A DNA stretch of 18,291 nt, from NCBI GenBank assembly GCA_903823545.1, contig CAIJTL010000707.1, positions 1-18,291 on the forward strand. Direction: 5' to 3'. Origin of the DNA: an uncultured Planctomycetaceae bacterium (GTDB lineage Bacteria > Planctomycetota > Planctomycetia > Planctomycetales > Planctomycetaceae). Each line of letters opens with the position of its first letter. Within the stretch, counting starts at the first letter, position 1. The notes beneath the pieces were generated by a model, which was not told the DNA's origin, did no database searches, and saw only the letters and a list, made by a program, of their open reading frames with translations. Position numbers and translations under genes: made by a program. Shown piece by piece: positions 1 through 6,899 of this stretch.

Positions 1-2073
1 CATTGCCTCGTCACTTGTTTGATGTTTTCGTTGATCGGGCTCACCTCTAAACAGCTCGTCGCTCAAACGCCGAATCCCGAATTCACGCACGCGTTGCCGA
101 TGGCCGTGCAGCGAGGGACGACGACCGAGGTCACCGTCTTTACGTATCCGGGGCAGAAGAAAGGTTTCGATGGCACGTTCGCGATTCTGTTTCAAGGCGA
201 GGGGCTCAAAGCCGAGATCATCCCACGCGGCGAAAAGGAATCGGTCGATCAGCTCAAACTGAAAGTGACCGTCGATTCGATCGCAACCTTGGGCGTGCAT
301 GAGTTTCGAGTCGCGGCAGCCAGCGGCGCATCTACCTGCGCTCAATTGCTCGTCATCGACGGCCCAGTCGTCACAGAGCAAACGGAACCACATGCCGATC
401 GCGAGAAGGCTCAAACGGTACAGATCGGGCAGACCATCTCAGGCATGTTGACTGCGAAGGAACAAGTTGACGTCTACAAAATCACGGCCGCTGCCGGGCA
501 GTCGGTGACATTCGCGATGCACTGCTTTCGATTCTTCTACAAGCGACACAATCAATTCGATCAACTTGATCCAATCGTGGTGATCAGCGACGCGACCGGT
601 CGCGAACTCTCATCCAACGACGACTTCCACTTTGCCGACTCGCTGGTGAATTACAAATTCGAGCAAGCAGGGGACTACTTCATCACGGTGCGCGATGTCG
701 ACTTCAACGGCACAGCCTCTTTCACTTACGTGCTGCAAACGACCGATCGCCCTTTCATCACGGCGGCGTTCCCAATGGCCGTTTCGCCCAGCGGGCCGAT
801 GACGTTTCAAGTCGCGGGCTTCAACCTCGCGTCCCCGGCTGCTGAGTTAGTCGCCAACACGCTGCCGAACCCCGTGTCACTCGGAAGGCATTCGGTGCAG
901 TTGTTGGCGGGTTCTCCTGCTTTCAATCCGGTCTTTGTCGAAGTGACCGACCTGCCGCTCGTGGCCGATGCCGAACCGAACGACAAACCAGATCAGCAAC
1001 AAGCCGTGTCGTTCCCACAAGGAATTAACGGACGCATGGATCAGCCGAACGATGTCGACAGCTACGCCCTGATGCTCAAAGCCGGGCAAGCAGTTCGTTG
1101 CGAAGTGAAAGCGCGACGTAACGGATCGAGCCTTGATTCCACGATTCGAGTCTTGAACGCACAAGGCGGGGTGCTTGCTGCAAACGATGACGTTCATCCC
1201 AGCACGAAGGACTCGCTATTGGTTTTCACTGCTCCAGCGGACGGCGTTTACACGCTGCAAATTCGCGATTTGCTGTATCGCGGCGGTCCAGCGTTCGGTT
1301 ACTTCCTTTCAATCAAGCCGGACTTACCGGACTTCACCGTGCAGTGCGACGAAGATCGAGCGGGACTCGGTCCCGGCACGAACATGCCTTGGTATGTGAA
1401 GGTCACGAAATCGGGCGGATTCAATGCGCCGGTCGAGTTCCGTGTCGAAGGCCTTCCCGCCGGAGTCACCGTCAGCCCGCTGACGATACCGGCCCATGCG
1501 ACTGACGGTGTCTTGGTCCTACAAGCTGCCGCCGACGCAAAGCCGATCGCGTCTTTCGTGAAAGTCTTCGCGAAGGCAACGGTCACTGGACCCGACGGCC
1601 AGCCGCGCGTGATTGAGAAGCTCGTCGAACCGCTCACCGAAATGGAAATGCCCGGTGGCGGCCGCATGATCTGGCCGGTTGAAACGCATATCGTTTCGGT
1701 CTGCTCGAACTTCGATATCGCCGCTGTCAAAGTGACCCCGACCGAAATCACGCTGAAGCCCGGTGAGAAAACGACCATCGAAGTCGAGATCACACGCCGC
1801 GAAACATACAAAGAGCGGCTTACGCTCGACGTGATGTTGCAGCATCTCGGCCAAGTTTTCGGCACATCGCTACCGCCAGGTATCAAAGTCGTCGATGCCG
1901 GTAGCAAAACTTCGCTCGACGCAACGGAGACAAAGGGCCGAGTTATCCTTGAAGCGGCTGCTGATACTAAGCCATTCGAGCGAATTCCGATCAGCATCAA
2001 CGCCAACGTGTCGATCAGTTTTACTCAGAAGCGACCTTACGCGAGTCAGCCGATTTGGTTGTCGGTGAAGTGA
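1..2073 (+). CDS. Secreted PPC-domain protein, 5' end outside window
   Basis: The reading frame is open from base 1, so the true start probably lies upstream; the first in-frame start codons are TTG at 19 and ATG at 22, already inside a hydrophobic stretch that looks like a signal peptide core followed by an AQ cleavage-like site. Numbering from base 19, two bacterial pre-peptidase C-terminal (PPC) beta-sandwich domains are visible, about residues 150-240 (VYKI, then SNDDFHF, YFITVRD) and 346-432 (DVDSYAL, then AANDD, YTLQIRD). The second is preceded by the common AEPND linker. The rest looks like further Ig-like beta-rich segments without catalytic motifs. Such proteins are exported and are frequent in planctomycetes, often near DUF1549/DUF1553 genes. 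A specific substrate cannot be named. It ends 77 bases before the OsmC-like gene. The family call is firm; the function is unknown. Confidence 0.85.
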   Translation, partial: HCLVTCLMFSLIGLTSKQLVAQTPNPEFTHALPMAVQRGTTTEVTVFTYPGQKKGFDGTFAILFQGEGLKAEIIPRGEKESVDQLKLKVTVDSIATLGVHEFRVAAASGASTCAQLLVIDGPVVTEQTEPHADREKAQTVQIGQTISGMLTAKEQVDVYKITAAAGQSVTFAMHCFRFFYKRHNQFDQLDPIVVISDATGRELSSNDDFHFADSLVNYKFEQAGDYFITVRDVDFNGTASFTYVLQTTDRPFITAAFPMAVSPSGPMTFQVAGFNLASPAAELVANTLPNPVSLGRHSVQLLAGSPAFNPVFVEVTDLPLVADAEPNDKPDQQQAVSFPQGINGRMDQPNDVDSYALMLKAGQAVRCEVKARRNGSSLDSTIRVLNAQGGVLAANDDVHPSTKDSLLVFTAPADGVYTLQIRDLLYRGGPAFGYFLSIKPDLPDFTVQCDEDRAGLGPGTNMPWYVKVTKSGGFNAPVEFRVEGLPAGVTVSPLTIPAHATDGVLVLQAAADAKPIASFVKVFAKATVTGPDGQPRVIEKLVEPLTEMEMPGGGRMIWPVETHIVSVCSNFDIAAVKVTPTEITLKPGEKTTIEVEITRRETYKERLTLDVMLQHLGQVFGTSLPPGIKVVDAGSKTSLDATETKGRVILEAAADTKPFERIPISINANVSISFTQKRPYASQPIWLSVK

Positions 2074-2150
2074 GGTCTAGCCATCTCGCGAACCTAATTC
2101 AGATTCCAATCACCAATCCTCCAATTACAACGCCAGCCCGGACAAATCAC

Positions 2151-2576
2151 ATGGCCGTCGAAATCAATCTCGTCTACGAAGGACAACTTCATTGCGTTGC
2201 GACACACGGGCCATCGGGCGCGACCTTGGCGACTGACGCTCCGGTCGACAATCACGGCAAAGGAGAATCGTTTTCGCCGACTGATCTCGTCGCGACAGCG
2301 CTCGGTGCGTGCGTGATGACGATCATGGCCATCTCCGCCGAGAAGCATCAGTTCGATCTGACTGGCACTCGCATTCACGTGACAAAAGAAATGATCCAGC
2401 AGCCGGCCCGACGCATCGGACGATTGGCTGTGGTGGTGACAGTTCCAGCGGACAAAGCCGCTCGCCTAACAGAAACCGATCGCAGCAAACTGGAAACAGC
2501 CGCGCGACATTGCCCAGTCCATCAAAGTCTGCATCCCGACATCGACGCGCCGATCGTGTTTGTTTGGGAAATTTGA
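2151..2576 (+). CDS. OsmC/Ohr-family protein (thiol peroxidase-like)
   Basis: A 141-residue protein, the usual length for OsmC/Ohr proteins, which reduce organic hydroperoxides with a pair of conserved cysteines in the cytoplasm. Both are present: Cys54 in LGACVMT and Cys121 in RHCPVHQSL. The SPTDLVATALGAC segment is the typical helix of the family. The HCPVHQ form resembles the general OsmC/YhfA-like branch rather than true Ohr, so the peroxide substrate is uncertain. I chose ATG 2151; the frame is open further upstream (GTG or TTG from 2055), but that stretch overlaps the previous gene and does not look like OsmC sequence. No clear Shine-Dalgarno sequence precedes 2151. It could be transcribed with the PPC gene upstream, but nothing links their functions. 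Confidence 0.9.
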   Translation: MAVEINLVYEGQLHCVATHGPSGATLATDAPVDNHGKGESFSPTDLVATALGACVMTIMAISAEKHQFDLTGTRIHVTKEMIQQPARRIGRLAVVVTVPADKAARLTETDRSKLETAARHCPVHQSLHPDIDAPIVFVWEI

Positions 2577-2606
2577 CTGGTTCTCCAGCATGTGTTGAAA
2601 GTTGAC

Positions 2607-2693
2607 CATTTCCCGCAGGGGCGCGGAGTTCGCGGAGAACACCTCACTTCTGTGCCACTCCAACTCTGCGGCCCCTGCGCCTCTGCGTGAAAT
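2607..2693. repeat. Imperfect inverted repeat of the 'CTCTGCGTGAAA' type
   Basis: The spacer between the OsmC-like gene and the next gene holds two GC-rich arms: left about 2610-2638 (CCGCAGGGGCGCGGAG...) and right about 2662-2693 (CTCTGCGGCCCCTGCGCC then TCTGCGTGAAAT). The reverse complement of the left arm matches the right arm over an AACTCYGCG...CCCCTGCG core. Read on the minus strand it gives a spurious peptide containing FHAEAQ, a translation I recognise as a frequent artefact of an intergenic repeat found in many bacterial phyla. It could act as a bidirectional terminator, but there is no U-tract. Confidence 0.6.
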
Positions 2694-2738
2694 CTCTTCG
2701 CAAATAACCTGCTCCCAGCCGATCGACCGAGGCAAACG

Positions 2739-3794
2739 ATGCACAACGCAATCCGTTCTATGCTCCTGATCTTAGCGTTACTTTTCGGTTCACGATCGTT
2801 TGCAGAAGAGGCTTCTTCGCCCAAACCAGCTTCGCGAGAAGCAGTCATCGACGCAGTTCAACGCGGCTTAACTCTGCTCGAAAAGGGAGCGAGGAATTAT
2901 CCGGATCACCACGACTGTTTTGCCTGCCATCATCAAACGCTGCCGCTGGCCGCGATGCTTGAAGCTCGACGGATCGGACTGAAGATTGATGAGCCGTTGT
3001 TCGTCCAGACTGCTGAGATTGTCCGTAGCTACTTTGCCAGACACGCCGACGAGATGTCTCTGGGACAAGGGGTTCCCGGTCAAGCCTTCATGGTCGCTTA
3101 CGGTGCGTGGTCATTCGAGTTGGCGGATAGGGAATTGCCAATCGAACTTCGCGATGTCATGGCCAAGTTCATCATTCAAAAACAGGAGTCTGACGGACGT
3201 TGGCATCCCGCATCATTTCGACCCCCGGCAGAGCAATCCGATGTCATGAACACAGTACTGACGCTGCGTGTGTTGAAACCGAAGGATTCTGCTCGTCCCT
3301 TTGACGACGATGCCGAATGGCGAGTGACCGCTGAAGCGACCGAACGGCTGGCGATGACATGGCTCAGCGAAACTCCGCCGAAGTTACAGGAAGATTTTGT
3401 CGCTCGTTTGTGGAGTTTGAAGTGGTTCGGCGACGACGCGAATCAGCGAGCGGGACTCGTTCGCAAGATTGTTGACCGGCAGCAAGCCGATGGCGGGTGG
3501 GCGGCGGAAGATCATTTATCAAGCGAAGCCTACTCAACCGGACTGACGTTGTTCGCTCTGCTCGATACCGGTGAGCCACCAACTTCGGCTCCGATTACTC
3601 GCGGCCTGGCTTACCTGCTGAAAACACAACATGCAGATGGCTCGTGGTTCGTCGCAACGCGAGCGAAGCCGGTGCAAGTCTTCTTCGACAACGGCGACCC
3701 ACACGGCAAGAATCAGTTCATCTCGATCACCGCAACCGGTTGGAGTGTTGCAACGCTCGCACGGTCGCTAGGAAAAATGGACGGCTCCAATTAG
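2739..3794 (+). CDS. Secreted prenyltransferase/squalene-cyclase-like repeat protein with CxxCH
   Basis: A 351-residue protein with an N-terminal signal peptide (hydrophobic residues 7-17, likely cleavage after SFA near residue 22). The mature part is alpha-helical with three QW-type repeats as in terpene cyclases and prenyltransferases: Q147-W155, Q248-W254 and Q297-W303 (QxxDGxW). Near the N-terminus a CFACH motif (C60, C63, H64) has the CxxCH pattern of c-type heme attachment. It is far shorter than squalene-hopene cyclase (about 630 residues) and I see no DXDD catalytic motif, so it is probably an alpha/alpha-toroid protein rather than a cyclase. ATG 2739 has a GAGG ribosome binding site at 2729-2732, six bases upstream. 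It stands alone, ending at a hairpin-rich element and facing the convergent kinase gene. Function unknown; heme binding is an inference. Confidence 0.8.
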   Translation: MHNAIRSMLLILALLFGSRSFAEEASSPKPASREAVIDAVQRGLTLLEKGARNYPDHHDCFACHHQTLPLAAMLEARRIGLKIDEPLFVQTAEIVRSYFARHADEMSLGQGVPGQAFMVAYGAWSFELADRELPIELRDVMAKFIIQKQESDGRWHPASFRPPAEQSDVMNTVLTLRVLKPKDSARPFDDDAEWRVTAEATERLAMTWLSETPPKLQEDFVARLWSLKWFGDDANQRAGLVRKIVDRQQADGGWAAEDHLSSEAYSTGLTLFALLDTGEPPTSAPITRGLAYLLKTQHADGSWFVATRAKPVQVFFDNGDPHGKNQFISITATGWSVATLARSLGKMDGSN

Positions 3795-3809
3795 ACGTCA
3801 AACAACGAA

Positions 3810-3907
3810 CCCCACCGAGCTTGTCTCGGTGGCTCGCGGGCTTTTGCACTACGCATAAGACCATCGTAGTGCAAAAGCCCGAATCCACTGATGCATGCTC
3901 AGTGGGG
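3810..3907. repeat. Three-hairpin palindromic element, copy 1 (possible bidirectional terminator)
   Basis: The whole element is close to one palindrome with about 44-base arms, and each part also folds alone. Hairpin 1 is CCACCGAG (3812-3819) with CTCGGTGG (3825-3832). The central stem is 17 perfect base pairs, 3837-3853 with 3865-3881 (GGGCTTTTGCACTACG type) around an 11-base loop. Hairpin 2 is CCACTGA (3885-3891) with TCAGTGG (3899-3905). It sits between two convergent genes, where it could stop transcription from both sides. A second copy is at 15585-15698. Confidence 0.85.
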
Positions 3908-3932
3908 CTTAGCGACGTCGCTGTTTTGCAGT

Positions 3933-5030
3933 CTATCGTTGTACCCGGCCTGAACCGGACCCACCCATCAAAGCTTCGATCTCGCCGCGAGTGACGACGT
4001 TGAAATCTCCCTTGATGCTGTGTTTCAGGCAGCTGGCCGCCACGGCGTAGCGGATCGCTGTTTGTGGTGCGGAAAGTTCCGGCGTGTTGAGTGCGAAGAT
4101 CAACGCTCCGGCGAAACTGTCTCCCGCGCCAACTCGATCGACGATATTGCGAATCTCATAAGGCAAGTATTTTCCAGTCGCGTCCTGCGGTGCCAATGCG
4201 ATGCTGTTCGACGCGACGTCAAACAACAGCGCGCCCCAGTTGTTGTGGCTCGCTGAAATGCTTTCTCGCAACGTGATTGCCACCTGTTGGACGTTGGGAA
4301 AGTCGGCCACGATCTTGCGAGCGACCTCTTCGTAACCGGCAATGTTTAACTCACCGGCATCAACATTCGTCGCGGCGGCAGAAATCCCGAGTGCGTGCTC
4401 GGCGTCTTCTTCGTTCGCGATCACGACATCAATAAACGGCATCAAGTCTCGCATCGTTTCGCGACAGAGTGCCGTTGATTTCGTTCCCGGCTTCCAGTTC
4501 CACAGCTTCTTGCGAAAATTCAGATCGCACGAAACGGTCAGCCCCAAGCGCTTCGCCGTTTGCAAAGAGGCTTTCGCCGCCGCCGCCGCGTTCGCACTGA
4601 TGGCCGGAGTGATCCCGGTGATGTGGAACCATGTCGCGCCGCGCAACGAACTCTCGAAGTCATAAGCATCGGGCGTTTGGAGCGAGATCGAGCTTCCCTC
4701 GCGGTCGTAGGTCACCGTCCCGCCACGCTGATTCGCCCCGGTCTCGACGAAGTAAATTCCGAAACGTCCCTGCTTCGCACGGCGAATCAGTTCCGCTCCG
4801 ACATTAAGCTTGCGGAGGTCTTGGACCAAGCAGTCGGTGATCGCGTTGTCGGGCAACGCAGTGAGGAACGATGCCGTCCCTCCCTGGTTGGCGACCGAGA
4901 CCGCCACGTTCAATTCACCACCACCAAACGTTGCTTCCAGCCGCCCCGGCATCACCTGCGACAACCGCAGATTCTCTTCCGGACAGAGCCGCAACATCAC
5001 TTCGCCAAACGTCACCAATCGCCACGTCAT
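3933..5030 (-). CDS. PfkB-family sugar kinase, 2-dehydro-3-deoxygluconokinase-like
   Basis: A 365-residue cytoplasmic ribokinase/PfkB-fold kinase. The first signature is GGGELNVAV at residues 36-44, and the second is DRVGAGDSFAGA around residues 298-309 with the catalytic base Asp304 and the anion hole GAGD. An NFRKKLW motif near residues 171-177 and the FGEVMLRL start are typical of 2-dehydro-3-deoxygluconate (KDG) kinases, which phosphorylate KDG with ATP for the Entner-Doudoroff or uronate routes. The substrate remains a guess, since PfkB enzymes diverge widely and no aldolase or uronate gene is in the window. The start ATG (5028-5030) has an AGGAG site six bases upstream, contributed by the hexamer repeat at 5037-5130. 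Upstream on the same strand is the NuoN-like gene, 122 bases away. Confidence 0.88.
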   Translation of the reverse strand: MTWRLVTFGEVMLRLCPEENLRLSQVMPGRLEATFGGGELNVAVSVANQGGTASFLTALPDNAITDCLVQDLRKLNVGAELIRRAKQGRFGIYFVETGANQRGGTVTYDREGSSISLQTPDAYDFESSLRGATWFHITGITPAISANAAAAAKASLQTAKRLGLTVSCDLNFRKKLWNWKPGTKSTALCRETMRDLMPFIDVVIANEEDAEHALGISAAATNVDAGELNIAGYEEVARKIVADFPNVQQVAITLRESISASHNNWGALLFDVASNSIALAPQDATGKYLPYEIRNIVDRVGAGDSFAGALIFALNTPELSAPQTAIRYAVAASCLKHSIKGDFNVVTRGEIEALMGGSGSGRVQR

Positions 5031-5036
5031 TTCACA
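5031..5036 (-). promoter_or_regulatory. Spacer between repeat-derived AGGAG and kinase start codon
   Basis: On the minus strand the last hexamer of the repeat reads GAGTAGGAG and is followed by TGTGAA and then ATG. The AGGAG complement lies at 5037-5041, so the ribosome binding site is part of the repeat arm and would be paired if the long hairpin at 5037-5130 formed in the mRNA. Confidence 0.65.
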
Positions 5037-5130
5037 CTCCTACTCTTACTCCTACTCCTGCTCCTACTCAGCCCCTCGCTCGTTTTGGTTCGAGTAGGAG
5101 TAGGAGTAAGAGTAGGAGTAGGAGCAAGAG
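5037..5130. repeat. Inverted arrays of a degenerate hexamer (CTCCTA / TAGGAG) forming a long hairpin
   Basis: The left array, 5037-5069, is tandem CTCCTA/CTCTTA/CTCCTG units; the right array, 5092-5130, is tandem GAGTAG/GAGTAA units. The reverse complement of 5037-5069 matches 5092-5124 at 30 of 33 positions, with mismatches that mostly allow G-U pairing in RNA. The loop is 22 bases (5070-5091). It lies in the 122-base gap between the NuoN-like gene and the kinase gene, in the leader of the latter. Confidence 0.85.
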
Positions 5131-5152
5131 ACAATTAGCAGGACAGTAGGAA

Positions 5153-6793
5153 TCACTCCAACGGAGCACACAACCAACTCAATAATGGCCCCGGTAGCAA
5201 GCCGCAACCGAGCAGCATGAGCGAGGCAAGTACAGCGACAAACAAAGATGAACTTGCACCAGCAGGTCTAGGCTGACCGAGTGGCAAGCCAAAAAACATG
5301 GTCCACACCGATCGCCCTGCGATCGAGGCAGACCAAACGGAACTCACCGCTGCGAGAGCCGTCAGAGTGAGCAGACCAATATGCGGCACGAGCAACTGCG
5401 CCGGTCCCCATTCGCCACGAACTTCCATCGCCGCCAGCGCCACGAAAAGCCGTGACCAAAACCCGGCCAACAACGGAACGCCAACGAGACTTAGCAAACA
5501 GATTGTCGAACAGACTGCCGCGATCGGCTCATATTTCGATAACCCCTGCAGGTCTTCGAGGAACTCCGCTCGTCGTTCGCGACGCCGCAAGAAGGCCAGC
5601 GCGCCGAACAGGCCGATGACCGCGACTCCGTCAAACAACAACCAGAACCAGACCGATTGCGCGGCATTCGGCAAATTCCATTCGACCACCGGCCACGCTT
5701 CGCTGGGACCAACCGGCTTGCGATCGAAGGACCAAGCGGCAATCGACAACAACAGCCAACCCCCTTGTGCGACTGCCAGCAAGGTCCACTGTCGGACCAA
5801 ATTCCGTTCGATACGTGCTTGCAACAAGGGCAAAACGAATGTGACTCCGGCCAGCACACCCACCAAAAGCTGTGCTGTTGATTCAGATGCCGTCAATGTG
5901 CTCGGCCACAATCGCAACCAAACGAGCAAAGCGGCGACTCGCGGCAACAATAATGTCGTTGGCGCGGTACTCAACGAGGCACGCTCAACGGCATCGACCA
6001 CACGCGGATGAAATGGTGCAGCGAACGCATAACCGCTCAATGCCACACCAATAAATGTGATCGCCAACGTCAGCAATCGCGACCCGCCCCCAGCAATCGC
6101 CGATCGCGCCGCATCGCGAGTCAGATAGCTCGTGTGTAAAGCCTCGGCGATCGTGTCGACTCTCGTCGAGCCAGTGACTGCGATCAGCAGCACGAAGCCG
6201 AGCAACAGCAATCCCGACAACACCGCATCAACGCTCACTAGCCCGACGCGCCAGCGAGGGATTCCCTCGCTCGCACGTTCGCCATCCAACCCCCCTCGCT
6301 CGCGCGTCGGGCTAGTGTGAGTTGTGGATGCGACGACTGCCGCTCCGAAAACAATCAACTGCAAGCCCATAAACAGCGTCGCGACATCCCCTGCCGACGC
6401 GGTTAATCCGAGCCCTGCCAGTAACACCAAACTCAGCGGGAGTATCATCAGCTTTCGTGAGTCACCTTGCTCCGATTCAGTGACTCGCTGTGGCCATTGA
6501 GCAACGATCAGCAACAAACCCCACGCCATTGAAATCGCGAACACACCGCGCGTCAGATTCGCATCACCGGCGTCCGACCAACTCAGCAACGCGAGTAACA
6601 TCGCCAGTAAGCACCACGGACCAAGCAGTCCTCGCATCTTCGGCCATTGTGCCGCCACGACGCCGATCGTCCCGGCTCCGCCCAACAGAACGACCGGATT
6701 CCAGAGTTCGCGCCAGTGGTCCACGCTGTTGTCGTTCCCGCCAAGGCCAATGTTTTGAGCCGGTTGAGTTGATTCGTCATGCGGCGGTAGCAT
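5153..6793 (-). CDS. NuoN/MrpD-like membrane protein, orphan, with altered channel residues
   Basis: A polytopic membrane protein of 546 residues from ATG 6793, with about twelve or more hydrophobic segments. It resembles the proton-translocating antiporter-like subunit N of complex I: ASAGDVATLFMGLQL at about 132-146 matches the TM4-TM5 region, FAAPFHP at 256-262 matches VPFHLWTPD, and LQGLSKYEPI...GVPLLAGFWSR at 415-448 matches the LARRRP...GIPPTAGFIGK region. The four key residues are changed (see findings). Residues about 158-187 are encoded by a palindromic repeat. NuoN is normally 470-500 residues and sits in a nuo operon; no other Nuo or Mrp genes are here. The start is uncertain: the frame stays open to TTG 6871, adding an N-terminal stretch with a CxxC (LCHTCGEPHD); neither start has a Shine-Dalgarno sequence. 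Role unknown, possibly a membrane module of a noncanonical complex. Confidence 0.75.
   Translation of the reverse strand: MLPPHDESTQPAQNIGLGGNDNSVDHWRELWNPVVLLGGAGTIGVVAAQWPKMRGLLGPWCLLAMLLALLSWSDAGDANLTRGVFAISMAWGLLLIVAQWPQRVTESEQGDSRKLMILPLSLVLLAGLGLTASAGDVATLFMGLQLIVFGAAVVASTTHTSPTRERGGLDGERASEGIPRWRVGLVSVDAVLSGLLLLGFVLLIAVTGSTRVDTIAEALHTSYLTRDAARSAIAGGGSRLLTLAITFIGVALSGYAFAAPFHPRVVDAVERASLSTAPTTLLLPRVAALLVWLRLWPSTLTASESTAQLLVGVLAGVTFVLPLLQARIERNLVRQWTLLAVAQGGWLLLSIAAWSFDRKPVGPSEAWPVVEWNLPNAAQSVWFWLLFDGVAVIGLFGALAFLRRRERRAEFLEDLQGLSKYEPIAAVCSTICLLSLVGVPLLAGFWSRLFVALAAMEVRGEWGPAQLLVPHIGLLTLTALAAVSSVWSASIAGRSVWTMFFGLPLGQPRPAGASSSLFVAVLASLMLLGCGLLPGPLLSWLCAPLE
6234..6321. repeat. Palindromic element (AACCCGAAGCG family, divergent) inside the NuoN-like gene
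   Basis: The arms 6236-6260 and 6293-6317 (CACTAGCCCGACGCG... and its complement) match at 24 of 25 positions around a 32-base spacer that itself contains another CCCTCGCTCGCACG unit. The element is read through in frame by the NuoN-like gene, giving a polar, Arg/Gly/Ser-rich segment (SPTRERGG ... SEGIPRWRVG) between two membrane regions. Related palindromes are at 6956-7024 and 17022-17090. Confidence 0.85.
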
Positions 6794-6889
6794 CCACGAG
6801 TCGTGTGGCTCACCGCAAGTGTGGCACAACACCGAGTGCCGTGATTCGTGATGCTCAGCGTCACCACACAACGAAGAGTTCGCGTGCGC

Positions 6890-6894
6890 GAGGA
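6890..6894 (+). promoter_or_regulatory. Shine-Dalgarno GAGGA supporting start at 6900
   Basis: GAGGA at 6890-6894 is five bases before ATG 6900 (a GTG lies immediately before it at 6897). It is the best ribosome binding site near the start of the DUF1549/DUF1553 gene, although the hydrophobic signal sequence of the protein begins only some 65 codons later. Confidence 0.5.
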
Positions 6895-6899
6895 TTGTG

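Noticed and set aside
1299..2006. Minus-strand frame of 235 codons opposite the PPC-domain gene
   Set aside because: The sense strand encodes beta-rich domains continuing to the stop at 2073; the antisense translation matches nothing I recognise.
5037..5130. Possible CRISPR-like array
   Set aside because: The units are six bases long with no spacers and are arranged as two inverted blocks, so this is a microsatellite-type hairpin and not CRISPR.
5298..6011. Plus-strand frame of 237 codons opposite the NuoN-like gene
   Set aside because: The minus-strand product is a convincing multi-span membrane protein, whereas the plus-strand translation is a low-hydrophobicity Asn/Thr/Arg/Ser-rich sequence.
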